Source: Trametopsis cervina (lineage: Eukaryota > Basidiomycota > Agaricomycetes > Polyporales > Irpicaceae). From it: a stretch of DNA of 64,000 bases. This document shows, piece after piece, positions 35,257 to 46,818 of this stretch. The notes under the pieces were generated by a model. It worked only from the letters and a program-made list of their open reading frames with translations, had not been told where the DNA came from and did not search any database. Every line of letters starts with the position of its first letter. Position 1 is the stretch's first letter. A program made the position numbers and the translations under genes. The stretch is from positions 686,974-750,973 of the forward strand of contig MU278355.1 of NCBI GenBank assembly GCA_022385755.1. The letters run 5' to 3'.

Positions 35257-35263
35257 TATATAA
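35257..35263 (+). promoter_or_regulatory. TATA box of the CFEM-like gene (TATATAA)
   Basis: TATATAA lies 72 bp before the ATG at 35335, a normal distance for a short 5' UTR, and suggests strong, regulated expression. Confidence 0.65.
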
Positions 35264-35334
35264 GACATAGCAAGACCTTAGTTTGCTGCAGACCAGCATT
35301 CCTGTCTACTCGAACCATATCTCATACAACCGAA

Positions 35335-35649
35335 ATGTTCAGCTTCAAGCTCACCTCCCTTCTCGCCGCCGTCGCTCTTGCCCTTGTTGCACAGGCTATC
35401 CCTCAGGGCGAACACACCTGCCTTCAAGAATGCGCAGAGTCGGCCCTTCAGTTTGGCAAACCTGCCTGCTTTGACCTGTGAGACCATTATTGAACACTGC
35501 ACGCTACTCGTACATAGCCCTGACATGCGTCGGTTTACAGCAGCGACGAGCAGTGCATTGCGTGCGGTGACGAGGGTTATGAGACCGCTCTCAACAGCTG
35601 CCTGCAGGCTGACTGTACCGTGCCCCCTGTTCTGACTTGCAACGCCTAG
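35335..35649 (+). CDS. small secreted cysteine-rich protein, CFEM-like
   Basis: Two exons, 35335-35477 and 35541-35649; 83 aa. A clear signal peptide (MFSFKLTSLLAAVALALVAQ, then A-I-P) is followed by eight cysteines arranged C-x3-C (CLQEC), C, C-x2-C (CIAC), C-x3-C (CLQADC region) and a last C before the end. This is close to the CFEM pattern of fungal surface and haem-binding proteins, with the Asp of SDEQC in the position of the axial-haem Asp. The inner pair is C-x2-C rather than the usual C-x-C. No GPI-anchor signal or Ser/Thr stalk is present, so it should be released outside the cell. Possible roles are iron or haem capture or host interaction; a generic effector-like protein is the alternative. 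Confidence 0.75.
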
Positions 35650-35847
35650 AAAGGTTCGTACATAGCTTTTCCACAATTACAGCTAAGAACGTTTCTGACC
35701 GAAGTTCTAGCCTGCGGCAGGACCAAGCCGCGGAACGGCGATCCATCTCTACCGTCGTAATAGTTGACCAATACAGTCTGATCTTATGTTCCTAACATTT
35801 TTATACAATGCAGTGTGCAAATGCCGCTATGGTAGAGCATAAGTCTT
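35650..35847. other. convergent intergenic region
   Basis: Short 3' spacer between the CFEM-like and aminotransferase genes; nothing recognised. Confidence 0.5.
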
Positions 35848-37276
35848 CTACGCGCCCAAGATTTCTTGAAGGACCTCGATGACCCTTTTGACTTCCTTTT
35901 CGGTGTTGTAATGAGTGAACGAGATCCGAACGACAGAGTCTTCGAGGTCGAGCTTTGGTGTGAGATGCTCAACGAGAGTGTATGCATAAAAGTGACCGTA
36001 ACGAATGCCGATCTACATTGACCTTGAGATTGGTTATTGAGATGCTGAAATGATTACGTACGTTTCCTTTGTTATCGAATGCCTTTACCACGTCGCGGCT
36101 AGATATTGGATTTTCTCCTTGGACGACGAACGACACAGTCGGGGCTCTGGTTGGTCCGGTATTTTCGTCTCCTACAATCTTAACGCCTCTGCCCTTCTTG
36201 CTTCGCAAGAATTCCAATAACAGCCCAACGATGTTCTCGTCGTGCTCGGAAATTACATTGAAAGCATCCTCCAGGGTGCCAGACGGAGTGAGAGAGCGCA
36301 GATATACGGGGATAGCTGTGCAGCTCCAGACAAGCTCATAACCGGCACCTCCTGGCTGCAATTTAGCCGCCTTAGAGTCGACTGAGAGGAAGTGATGCGC
36401 CAAGGATGAAACCGATCTTTTCAGGCTTTCTTCTCGCACATACATGGCTCCAACATGTGGGCCGTACACCTAACCAAAAGTTCAGTATCAGTAGAACACT
36501 AGGGATGATAGTCTCACCTTGTACACGGAAAAGACACAGTAATCGATGTCCCAGTCGCGTACATCAATACGGCGATGAGGTGCGTAGGCGACACAGTCTA
36601 CGCTGATCTCTATCTTGTGAGCACCCACTTCCTTTGCTTTCGCTCTCACGGCGGCGGCAACCTCTTTCACTGGAATAGCGCTACCGAGTATATTCGAGCA
36701 GCCAGTGAAAGCTACGATCCGTGTCTTTGCTGTGATGAGAGGCAGCAAAGTGTCGAGATGCAGGCCAACCGCGTAAGGGTTGTCCGGAAATTCAGACAGC
36801 TGTGTGGCATGCCAGAATTTCACCGTCAATCCCCGCCGTTTCGCAAGTTTCTTCCATGGGCCTGCATTGGCTGAGGTATTGTTAGCCACAGCTAATTACC
36901 GGTCAGATCTGACATATGTACCCTCGTGTTCCCCGGTAACAATGATCTCTTCATCATCCAAGACGTTCGGCTCGATAGCTCGGGCAAGATTCTCCACCAA
37001 CATCGTCGAGCTGCTGCCCATGACAATCTCATTAGTGCTCTGCGCGTTGAAGAGCTCCTTCACGGCCTCCACACCCTCTGCGACGCGAGTAGTACTGTCA
37101 ACAGAGACTGAATAGTCTGCCCCAAGCTGCACATTTGTCCTCAGCAAGTAATCTGAGATTTTGTCGACGACTGCTCCAAGACACTGCGATCCTCCAGCGT
37201 TATCTGCGTAGATATAGTCCGAGTTCCGCAGCGCCGGAAACGCAGAGCGAACAAACTCCATGTTAAGGGACGACAT
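35848..37276 (-). CDS. PLP-dependent class V aminotransferase (cysteine desulfurase-like)
   Basis: Four exons: 36922-37276, 36518-36870, 36062-36469 and 35848-36012; 426 aa. Typical blocks are YIYADNAGGSQCL at the start, EIVMGSSSTMLVENLARAI, GEHEANAGPWKKLA, IEISVDCVAYAPHRRIDVRD, then FSVYKVYGPHVGAMY with Lys236 as the likely Schiff-base lysine, and HDENIVGLLLEFL. It belongs to fold-type I, class V, the group of cysteine desulfurases, kynureninase and isopenicillin epimerases. The catalytic loop Cys of true NifS/IscS enzymes was not confidently located, so substrate is open. It is not obviously mitochondrial. Confidence 0.85.
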
Positions 37277-38833
37277 GTCGACTATACAGATGGGATGTGA
37301 GGGAAAGGACTCGCTGATTTATCATGTTATCCATCGGTTCTCCCTGTGAGAGCGATTGTGGTCTTCAGATGATGCGGTGGGTCCAAAGCTTGTGTCCGGG
37401 CCGGCTCCGCTATAAGCGCGAAGCCGCCACATGCGCCTCTGCGAGGAAGTCAGGTGACTTCTAACGCGTGCTCTGCATGTAATGCTGGTGGCAGTTTTGA
37501 TTCTCAGCAACATACTACATGAGGATTCCACGATCTCAAATACGTGTGCGCTCTCCCTCATGCTGCCGTATCACTGACATAGAATTGGCAGGTTTGATTC
37601 CACAAACTTTGACATACTGCATGCTATCTACTTATGTGCAGAACTACACCAATCTTGCTTGAACTTCCACCCCTCAACGCTTTCACAGGACAGCGGGGAT
37701 TTTGGCTGGGACAATTTGATTATATGTGAGATGTTTACATGTCGATTATCAAAGCGCAGGCTCAGAAATGCTTAAGTTGTCTTCCTGCTCTCCCATAGAC
37801 ATGAAATCGAACTCCCTCAACTTTCAGCCACGACCTGTGCCGTTAAAGAAATCCCAGAAGAATATATGGGCGTTTTGATCATAAAGGCAAGAATAATCCA
37901 TTGATGTGGCTTCTCATATTGCTCTTGTGTAAGCTGTGTCATCTCCTCATTACTAACTGCGCGTGGCATGACAGGAGCCCTTCTGATCTCCTTCGGAAGT
38001 AGTATGTGACCCACGCGTTCCTTAATCCGCACATACAATAGCCTGAGCTGACCCTTCACAGTAGGTATTGATCGCTAAGCCTGAGGAGAATTTCACTTCG
38101 TGGTCTGGAACCCGACAATGCTGCGCAAGAACCATATGTGGAGGTCGCACTCCCCACGCGAATCCTTACGTCCACCAACCCAAGTGCATTGCAATATGTC
38201 CCTGCGTTGCTGTCGATCAACACCCATCACAGCCGCACCTGTCCCATAAAAGACATTATCGATGTTCCATCGTCCTTTCCTGCCCTTCAAGATCGCGGCT
38301 TTTACGTGTCGGGGACTCAAACACAGCATCAAATGCCCATGGACCGCCGAGACGTCTGTCGGGGAAGCTCTCCAGGCTGGTTTTTGACGTGGATATGATA
38401 CAAGTGCAGCCTTGCTTGAGACGGCACAAGCCAAGAACAGATATGCATTGAACAGGTGCTTCAGCTCACTGCGTATCATAACGACGTAAAGGGTGCGGTG
38501 CCACCTGTTCATTCCGTGGCGGTCGCAAAGATCTTCTCGATTTCCTCCACAGCACATATCACGCATCACAGCAATGGGTAAGAACGCACGTTCATAACTT
38601 TGTATAACGAAGATAGCAATACTGATCGTGCTTCTCAAGAGCTGAGATATGTGGGTTGTCGCTTCGATCCCCTCTCCTTTCCAATGTTCATTGGAACGCT
38701 CACGGTCCACGCCCGAACGCTAGGCGAACCGACACCACGATATTGTCACTTATGTCGTACAATGGTGTTACTTCCTCCTATCGCCTCCCACACATATCGT
38801 CGATACTTAAACGACTACCTGGCATCCTATCCA
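37277..38833. other. intergenic region with unassigned long frames
   Basis: Holds a 205-aa minus-strand frame (38093-38710) and an 80-aa frame (37817-38059) whose composition looks protein-like, but with no family match, and no chain of exons I could support. Possibly a decayed gene or a rapidly evolving one. Confidence 0.35.
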
Positions 38834-39220
38834 TCAGCGGGGAGCCGTCGCATCTCCGAGGGACCTTGAGTTCTTGATTGGCAGCGGCTCCAGAATGAGC
38901 TGCACCATCTGACGGCTTGAGGGGCAGTTGTCTTTGAGATAAGACAGCAAGTCGGGTACAATGGGCGTGATGAAGCCCTCCGGGCTGTCGCCGCGCTTGT
39001 TGAGCGTAAGCTCTCCGCGTTAGTTGCGAGCGGTCTGTTGAAGGTCAATTGAGTGGTGCGGGGATATGTTACCTGATCTTGTAACACGTTCCTCATCCTC
39101 CGTACAAACGAGCTCCATACTACCGCCGCTTCCTCGCGTCGGCTCAATACTGAATAATGATTTCCCTCGAAGAAATGTTATCTGCACAGGCTTATGATAT
39201 TTCTTTCTAGCATCTTTCAT
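38834..39220 (-). CDS. small hypothetical protein, 108 aa
   Basis: Two exons, 39073-39220 and 38834-39012, joined in frame over a 60-nt intron (GTAACA donor). The protein is basic at the start (MKDARKKYHKPVQITFLRGK), then acidic (LVCTEDEERVTRS), and ends in a helix-like segment, FITPIVPDLLSYLKDN. No known domain was recognised. The in-frame sequence upstream of the ATG is open for a further 16 codons, so an extra 5' exon is possible. The conserved look of the segment SLFSIEPTRG suggests a real gene. Confidence 0.5.
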
Positions 39221-40035
39221 TGCACTCTGCCGCGAGCGGGTAGACACCTCAACATGATACACCGGCAAAGCATCAGTGCATCAAGGTAAACTTCTCTAAT
39301 GCATGTACAGTATTGACGCTCTGTATGACAGCAGCTAGATGTACTGATGGTACGACAATTGCACTTCACTGTCCGGTATCGCAGCCACTTATCCATGATC
39401 GGTCGAAGCCGACACTTGCGCACACTAGCCTTAACACAGTAGGGACATTGTTAACGTTATTCAGTGACCCCGTCGAAATCCAATCTTCCCTGTGTTCTCC
39501 ACTACAAAACGTAAGCTGTGGTTATAATTATAGTTGTACCTGTCACTGTGTTCAATTGCTTCCCGATACACCGGCACCATCGAAACGGCGGACTCTCCCC
39601 ATCATGCTTTGACGAAACATGATTCAGCGTTTCCTGCTTGGATTCCATGATGATTGCTTCCAAGTGCAGCTGACTCCTTCGAATCCTTCTGCATGCGTGC
39701 CTTCCATGCATCCATGGTATATGCTCGTGGCCGGCCGAGACCGACAAAGTTCTGCCCATGCTTTCATGGGACGTGCAAGATCCCTCATTGAAATACGGAA
39801 GTGTCTACCTTATATGATACATGGTCTATGAATGGATGTGATCACTGTCTAAAGAGGCTATGAGTGAATATAGATATATGTAATCAAGCACAGGGCCAGC
39901 AAATGCAAATATCATATCAGAAAGAAGTGTTCTATAGAATGCGAATGGCGCGAGGTTGCGTAAAACCGTACGGCTATGGGTAACGAAAACACAGGAGGAG
40001 CTAACTGCTCACTATCTAGGAGTGATAAGCGTCCA
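39221..40035. other. intergenic region
   Basis: Between the 108-aa gene and the end of the MFS gene. Short frames without motifs. Confidence 0.5.
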
Positions 40036-42197
40036 CTACGCAGCGGCACGCTTCGACCTTGCTCGGATAGATTTGCCGTAACGGTAGAACAAGAAGGGTA
40101 TAGGGAACTGCAAAATCTGGTCAACGATACGCCGGTCGGCTGGGATTAGAACCATGAAACCCACCATCGCAAGCGAAATGAATGCCCATGTACTGGCCGC
40201 CCAACCATTACCAAGATTATGATACATGGCGGTTATGAAGAGCGGCATAGCAGCGCCAGAACCAGAGCGCACAACGGTCTTGGCGGCTAGAGCGGAGGCA
40301 ACGTATCCGGGGAATGCATCGATGATGTATGCATTAGCGGAGAAGTAGATAGTGACCACTACGATGAAGTTAGTCCATGCAGCCTTAGCGATGAGCACGG
40401 AACAACTCACTTCCAAAACCAAAGGGGATGCCTGAGCTCACGGGTCCGACCCAATTGCCTCCTCCCGGCTGTACGTATGGGGGACTTGTCCATCCAAAGA
40501 TAAAGAGGGCTGTAAACGGACCATTGTCAGTCTTCTCAGTTCATGACATAGATTCAGGTGACATACATATTGGCACCCAGACCGCGCCTACCATCATTCC
40601 AATTAGCCGATCTTCAGGATCTGCGTGACCACCTTTGGCTACCATACGGGCTCGATAGTCCCTCTCCAGGCGTGGAGTTACGAACAAAGCGAGAGCGAGG
40701 CCGATCCAGACAGAAATGAAAGTCAGTCCAACGCGCCCGTCATCCCAGCCGTAGTCGCCGCCGAACACAACAGGGTAGCTAAAAAAGAATGCATACTGCA
40801 GTATAGGTTTGTCAACGCGCCCACACAAATATTGGAAAGACCTTACCAAAAGACCGTAAATGAGCGCAATGTAAAGAGATAACAGTAAGAGAATAGGCTC
40901 GGTAACGAGCATAGCTACAGATAACAAGGGTGAGTAAATGACAACCAAATCAGAACGTATTACGTACCAAAGGGTCGAATAAGCGTATCCACGAGCATGT
41001 CAGAGAGTGAAACGCCGAACAACTCCTGTTCGGTAGCAATGTTGGTGTCTCCTGTTTCCTTCCTCAGCCTTTGCGCTCTGTGCTTCAAGATTACGGGAGC
41101 ATAAGTCTCAGGAATGGTCGATTTGAATATGCACATGACGCCGGCGAAGATCATTTGGACCCAGAAGATCCATCTCCACCCAATATTTTCACCTACGAAC
41201 CCGCCGACGATGGGCCCAAGAACTGGCCCCCCATATGGAGCCGCGGCAAAGAGCGCGATAGCAAATCCACGCTCCTCGTTATCCCAGATATCAGATATGG
41301 TACCGCCGGCGAGGGTGAGAGGCGCGGAGGCAAAGATGCCGCAAAAGAAACGGGATATCAGGAGCGTTTGGATGTTCTTTGCAACGGCGCATGGGATGAT
41401 AAATACTGCGCAGAAGCGGCTTAGCTTGCGTGATTTTGAGAGGGAATTATGCGAGTACTTACGAACGTAGACAAAAGACGGCACCGTCCAAAGCCATCGT
41501 CGTCCGAGCAATTCGCTCTAGAAAAAGACGTCAGTACATCTCTTTGAACTTCCGCCTCCACTAAGTACTCCTCACCATGGGAGACCAGAAAAGGGGGCCG
41601 ATGCCAAACCCACAGACCATAAGCGTCACCGTTAGAGCCACAACGACGTTGCCCATTTCGAACTCTGCCATGATATCCTTGAAGTCGCCAGTCACCACAG
41701 CACTAGCAAAGGCCACCTCGATCACCGATACGGCGCATATTGCGGTGATATCTACAATATTTTGCTGAGTAAGCGGCCATTCACTACACACAGGGTACAA
41801 GAGCCTTACACCATTTGAAAAAGTTCGAGTGATTCCTAGGATCCTCAGGATCATCCGGGACGAACGTGACCAACCTTGTCCCCTTGAGCTCGCGTGCCTT
41901 CTCCGGATCGCTAAGGGCTGCCGGAGTCACCGAAGCATGTGTCGGTATAGGGCGCAGCGCAGCGCCAGCGTTTATAAATCCGCTTTTGGTGACAACACGA
42001 TATTCATCTGTGAAACCACCCTGCTCTATGTTGGTCGTCTGGAATGGAAAACTGAGATCGGGCCGTGTGGGATCATGATGGGAGAGGTGGGGGTCCTGAA
42101 TGTTTGTCTTGCTCTCGTACGGCGTGGAGACGAAGGGTGAGTCATCTGGAGCGACGACGGTGCTGGCCGCGCTACTGGACGGTTCCTGCGTTGCCAT
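40036..42197 (-). CDS. MFS drug:H+ antiporter (DHA1-type)
   Basis: Eight exons: 41810-42197, 41576-41751, 41463-41517, 40968-41405, 40847-40914, 40567-40795, 40411-40509 and 40036-40358; 591 aa. A long hydrophilic N-terminus ends in VTFVPDDPEDPRNHSNFFKW, the usual lead-in to helix 1 (YITAICAVSVIEVAFASAVV). Then GFGIGPLFWSPMSELLGRRW is the DHA1 motif A region, and SRFFCGIFASAPLTLAGGTI with SDIWDNEERGFAIALF the motif B and loop region; PYGGPVLGPIVGGFVGE is the antiporter motif C. Twelve helices are expected. Such pumps export drugs or metabolites at the plasma membrane. It is not next to any recognised biosynthetic genes. Confidence 0.9.
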
Positions 42198-45100
42198 TCT
42201 AGGCGTTGCTTCTTTCTATGTAAAGGAAAAGAATACGAAGCACTTTGAATGGCGAAGGAAGCCGACGACGAACCGCCCCGTAGCGAGAGGAGTTGAATTG
42301 GGGTCATCCGGCGACACCACTTGACGCCTTTTTATAAAGGCCACGGCGGGCATATACGGGCAAGGTATCTGTACGTTCGAGCCAACGACCTAGCTTGTTC
42401 TTGCACCGTCCTTGAAAACATGCTTGGGATGGCTGGTAAACCCGACGGAGGCCGTTCGGGTGCTCGCCCGAAGGACCAGCTTTTTCGATCACGTGACAGC
42501 ATCCGTCCTAACCCACCCGAGCGGAGACGGGAGCTTGCGGAAGAGTGACAGCCAGGGAGACGAAATTTCGGTGCTGTGAACACCGATAGAGGTCAGCTAA
42601 GCAGAAATTGTAAGATCCATAAAATCACCCACAGCATGCGGCGGCGAGTTCTGCAGCATCCATAGGGCACGACCGATTATTGGCTGATAGGGCTTCGGCT
42701 TGCGAGTGGTCGTGGCATTGCATCGGCCTCTGCTGCTCTCGCCCGCTCTTCTGTGGATGCACTCGAGCTGTAAGCAACGCCACGCCTGGGTCGTCCGAGG
42801 GCTCTGGAGTAGAGGACATAGCTCCTTCTACCCGACGCTTCGTGAAGGTGCAAGACGAGCTATTCGTTCTTCATAAACCATATTCAGGACCCTGTACACA
42901 AAAAGCCACCGTGGTGTGCCAAGTAAGAAAAGGGCTTACCACCCGATAATGGCCGTCCTCCCGGGACAGTATGTACAACGAATGTCTTGGTGTTTGCCAC
43001 ACTCGCCTGAAGGGCCAGAGGCACCAAGTTGGGATATCTGAGACGGAGGAGGAAGATGGGTTGCTACTGGGTTGCTACCATCGATAAGCCAGGCCGGTGT
43101 CTCCGGTATTCGAAGCGGTCAAATTGCTTCGATCGATGTCAGCACCCTGCTACGGTGACAGTACTGGGTGCCTAGACAAGATGAACGTTGAATTATCTGG
43201 GGAACACAAAGTTGGTCAGCGTATTGGCTTCGAGTTCATAAGATAAGCATTACCTTCGTGCGAAGACGTGGCTGGAGCCCCATGGGCACGAGAAGGCTTC
43301 ACCGTTGTTTGACATCTGAATGGTCGAACACGTAGTTTGTAATATTCGCGTACCTTTCTACAAATATCACTCGGCATCGTGCAGAGCAACAGAGAATCGC
43401 ATTCTGGCTGTGGGCTGCGACGTCCACAAGTTAAAGCCCCACATTCCCCGACAAGTGAACGGTAACGTACCATGCCCTTGTATTATTTAGTCTGAGAAAC
43501 TGTCGGTGATCAGATTGAAGCCCTGAAATGAACCACTGTTCGTGCTGTTCACTTGAGGGCACAGGAATCGACAGGCTTCTGACCTTCCCGAACGTGTATT
43601 GGGCGACTGTAACAACTCGGCGGTTCCGTTGTTTGGATGCTTGAGACCGTGGCTTCCATGAGCGCCCGTGAAGAGACGCGGGGATGATTGACATCCTTGT
43701 CGTAATCAATTGTGGCAAGGATAAACGGGCAGGTCATTCAGCACATCTGAGAAGGTCGGATCGCGGCAGGGCGGTCGAGGTCGCTGTGAATACGGCAGAT
43801 GAATTTGAATGTTACGAGTCGAGCTCACGTACAGAGAACGCAGTGGCCTTTCGTGTATGGTTCGCCGCAACAGTCATTTATATTGGCGTGTAGTCTTCGC
43901 TTCTTCTTTTGATACAAGCGTGCTTGAACACTCATGCTGACTTTTATTTACGTGTTATCAGTGGGTATAGCGAGGCTGTTATCTGCTTGTTGTGTGGACG
44001 GATGAATGTCCATGGAAATACGCGTTTGGCCTACGGAAGTCTCTGTTGCAATGTTATCGTTTGTCTATCTATGCGGCAATAATCATTGGAACCGAACTAG
44101 TCCCTATGCAGCAGCTCATGTATGCGCAGAACGGGTGATTTCGTTGAACAGAAATCACTGATAATGCGAGCACGCCCGTAGATCCGCTTCGTAGAACATG
44201 CGTGGGATAAAGCACAATGGTTATTCCGCCAGATCTAGGAAGACAAATTGATAATAACGCTCACCCATAATCTCGCAACATTGCGTGCACGACCGACCGC
44301 CTCGGGGCCCCTCCGAGTCAGTTCTCAGACGCAGCCCTCGCCATTGAACAACGGTGCTAGATCGGAAGAGAGACAAGAATCGCTATATTAGGGGCATTGA
44401 TAACCCTGACGAGGATGGGCTCCTATGCAAAGCGCGCCTCGGATTCGCTAGTGGATGAGGGTATGTAAGACGAGGAATTAGCCTACACAGAGCGGCAAGA
44501 CGGACCAGTCATTCATCCAACTAATTGTTGGAGGGCGCATCATCTGGGCAATCTCATCAGCGCGATGCATTACGGATTTTCCACATCACGCATACACTGC
44601 ACAACTGCGCTGGTCATGACTTGCAGAACTCCGGGACGGTCGGACTGCTTTATTGAGTGCATATGGCACGGGGAATCCGGCCCATCGTGTACACCTTTCT
44701 AGAAACTGTGAAAGGATGTAATGAACTTGCTATGATCCCTAAATAGGGGACAAATGTGCCTCGTTTTCAGTCGTGTAACTGGCTGAAGTCCTGGTGGAAG
44801 ACCATAGATGCATGAATGACTATCGTGGAAGACGCTGCCGGCTTCACGTACATTCCGATTGCAAGCATACGAGATATCAGATCCGCGGCCCGTCGTATTC
44901 ATATTCGAGTGCAAGGAAGATGTCTTGCTGGAGGAATGTGGTCTGCACAAGGACAGCTCGATTACGCTACAGGATGATGGGATTGGTCGTGGAGGTTGTA
45001 CAAGCGCGATTGGGCGCTGGTGAGCCGGTACTTGCCAGGGTGCTCTCCGATCAAAATGATGCGCTCGCCGTCGGAGCGGAGGATGCAGAACATCGGACGC

Positions 45101-46818
45101 TTAAGGTGTCTACTGCAGCCTACAACCTTTGATCATCGTTTACTACGAGTGGAAAGTAGACTAAGGCAAGGCCACGACTTTTCTCTGACGTAGGTATCTC
45201 CTAAGCCTTATACGACGATCATCAGCAAGCATTATCAGCTGCGCAATCGAAGCTGACTGCGCTTTAAAGGCGAGGAGCCTTGGAACAACACTGAATAGCG
45301 TCCTAGAACTGTCCTGGACCATTCGTACATCCTCCCTACTTGCGATCTGAAATATGGTGTCCAACGCTGTGTCACGCATGGTCAGCAGCAAGCCCATTCA
45401 TGTCAGCAATTGCGTCAACCGAGATAACGTCGCAGACAGGCATCTCCGCCTTCGTCCCTTTGGAAACAGTATTGTTTAATGGGACAAGCACCCCCATTCT
45501 CACCAAGCATCGTGTAATCCTTGCTGCAAACACACACAGATTTCCTTGCTGACCTAGACTCTCTCTCACAGGCCGGCGACCGCATGGGAACGGCTGCCTC
45601 GTGCACTGCCCGTACTTTCCCTGTGCGAAACTCAAACAGAACTCTCTTTCAACGGTTCGCGGGTGCATATCCAGTGGCGTCGTCCCTCAATAAACGGCTT
45701 TCTTGATGCACACCGCTAGTCCTCCCTCCTACCGCTTGGCGCTGCGCCTCCCGGCGGGCTACCCGTTGATTGCATCAAGCGACGTCCGGATCGATGCGCC
45801 ACAAAGTCGCTGGCCGCACCGACTTCGTGGCGCATGGCTGGCTTCGGCCGGCGGCATGTCTCTCCTCGCTCCTATGTTTTCCGAGTTTCTCGGGATCACC
45901 TCCCATCAGTTGGCGGACCCTGGGAGGTGATGTGCCCTGACCAGTCATCGCGGAACATTGTCCGCGACATCTGGCACATCAAGTTGGACAATACCAATGG
46001 CAACCGGTGGATTATGGAATTATTCCCGTGTGTGTGCAGATCCGGAGGGCTCTGGCGGGATCCGGGACAGAGAGACATCTTAGGCTGTACTGCTCGTGGT
46101 GCGTATGGTCGTCGACTCTGGGCATATGCTGGGCATCGATGGCTGAGGGGGTGGAAGATTTCACAAACCCCGCGTTGACCCGCCGTGCGACGTGCGCGAT
46201 ACATTTTTGGGATTGCGCCTCCTTAATGCTCGGGTGGTTACGCTAGTCTGCCAGGAAATGGACATTTGCATGCGTTTCGTACTCGACTCTTCCGTGCAAT
46301 TGAGTAGGGCGGTATATAGAGCTGTAAACTTTGTCGGTCTCGACCATTCCCTCGCTGTCCACATCTTGTCTCGTACGTACTCGACCGTTGCCCTCAGACC
46401 TTATCGAAACACCTTGTACGTTGATAGATCCTGCGCCTCAGCGTGGATCGCAATCTGCCGCGGGTACACTCAAAGTTCGAGGGGGAAAAGATGTCTATGT
46501 CCGAGTATCCCAGGGAATTACATCTAATGCTACAAATACATGGCTCATAAAGTGAGTGGCATAATAATAGCGCTCATGAAAGGGGCGTGGGGTGTGAGAG
46601 GGAGGCAGGGATGGAAGGCATACATCGCTCTATGAGCTGCCTCGAGAGGTAAAGGTAATACACGTGCATGTCTGGTGTGCGCCCTAGTGTACATGGTATA
46701 TCGTTTTACTGCAAAACGGAAAAGGTATGTCAGCCAAATTTTCTCTTTTGCGTGATGACGCCGGGTAGATTTACTTACCAAAGTCCGCATCCGAGCTCGC
46801 GCAACCGAAACTCCAGTC
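42198..46818. other. 4.6-kb gene-poor region
   Basis: No intact gene is supported. The MFS upstream region (to about 42500) has a TATA-like TTTATAAAAAGG sequence, read on the minus strand, near 42330 and an ATCACGTGA site at 42488. Further frames, such as 43431-43718 minus, 44794-45132 plus and 45703-45930 plus, have no domain. The segment 45700-45930 is clearly GC-richer than its surroundings. Relics of a gene or mobile element are possible, but no repeat ends or transposase-like frames are seen. Confidence 0.45.
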
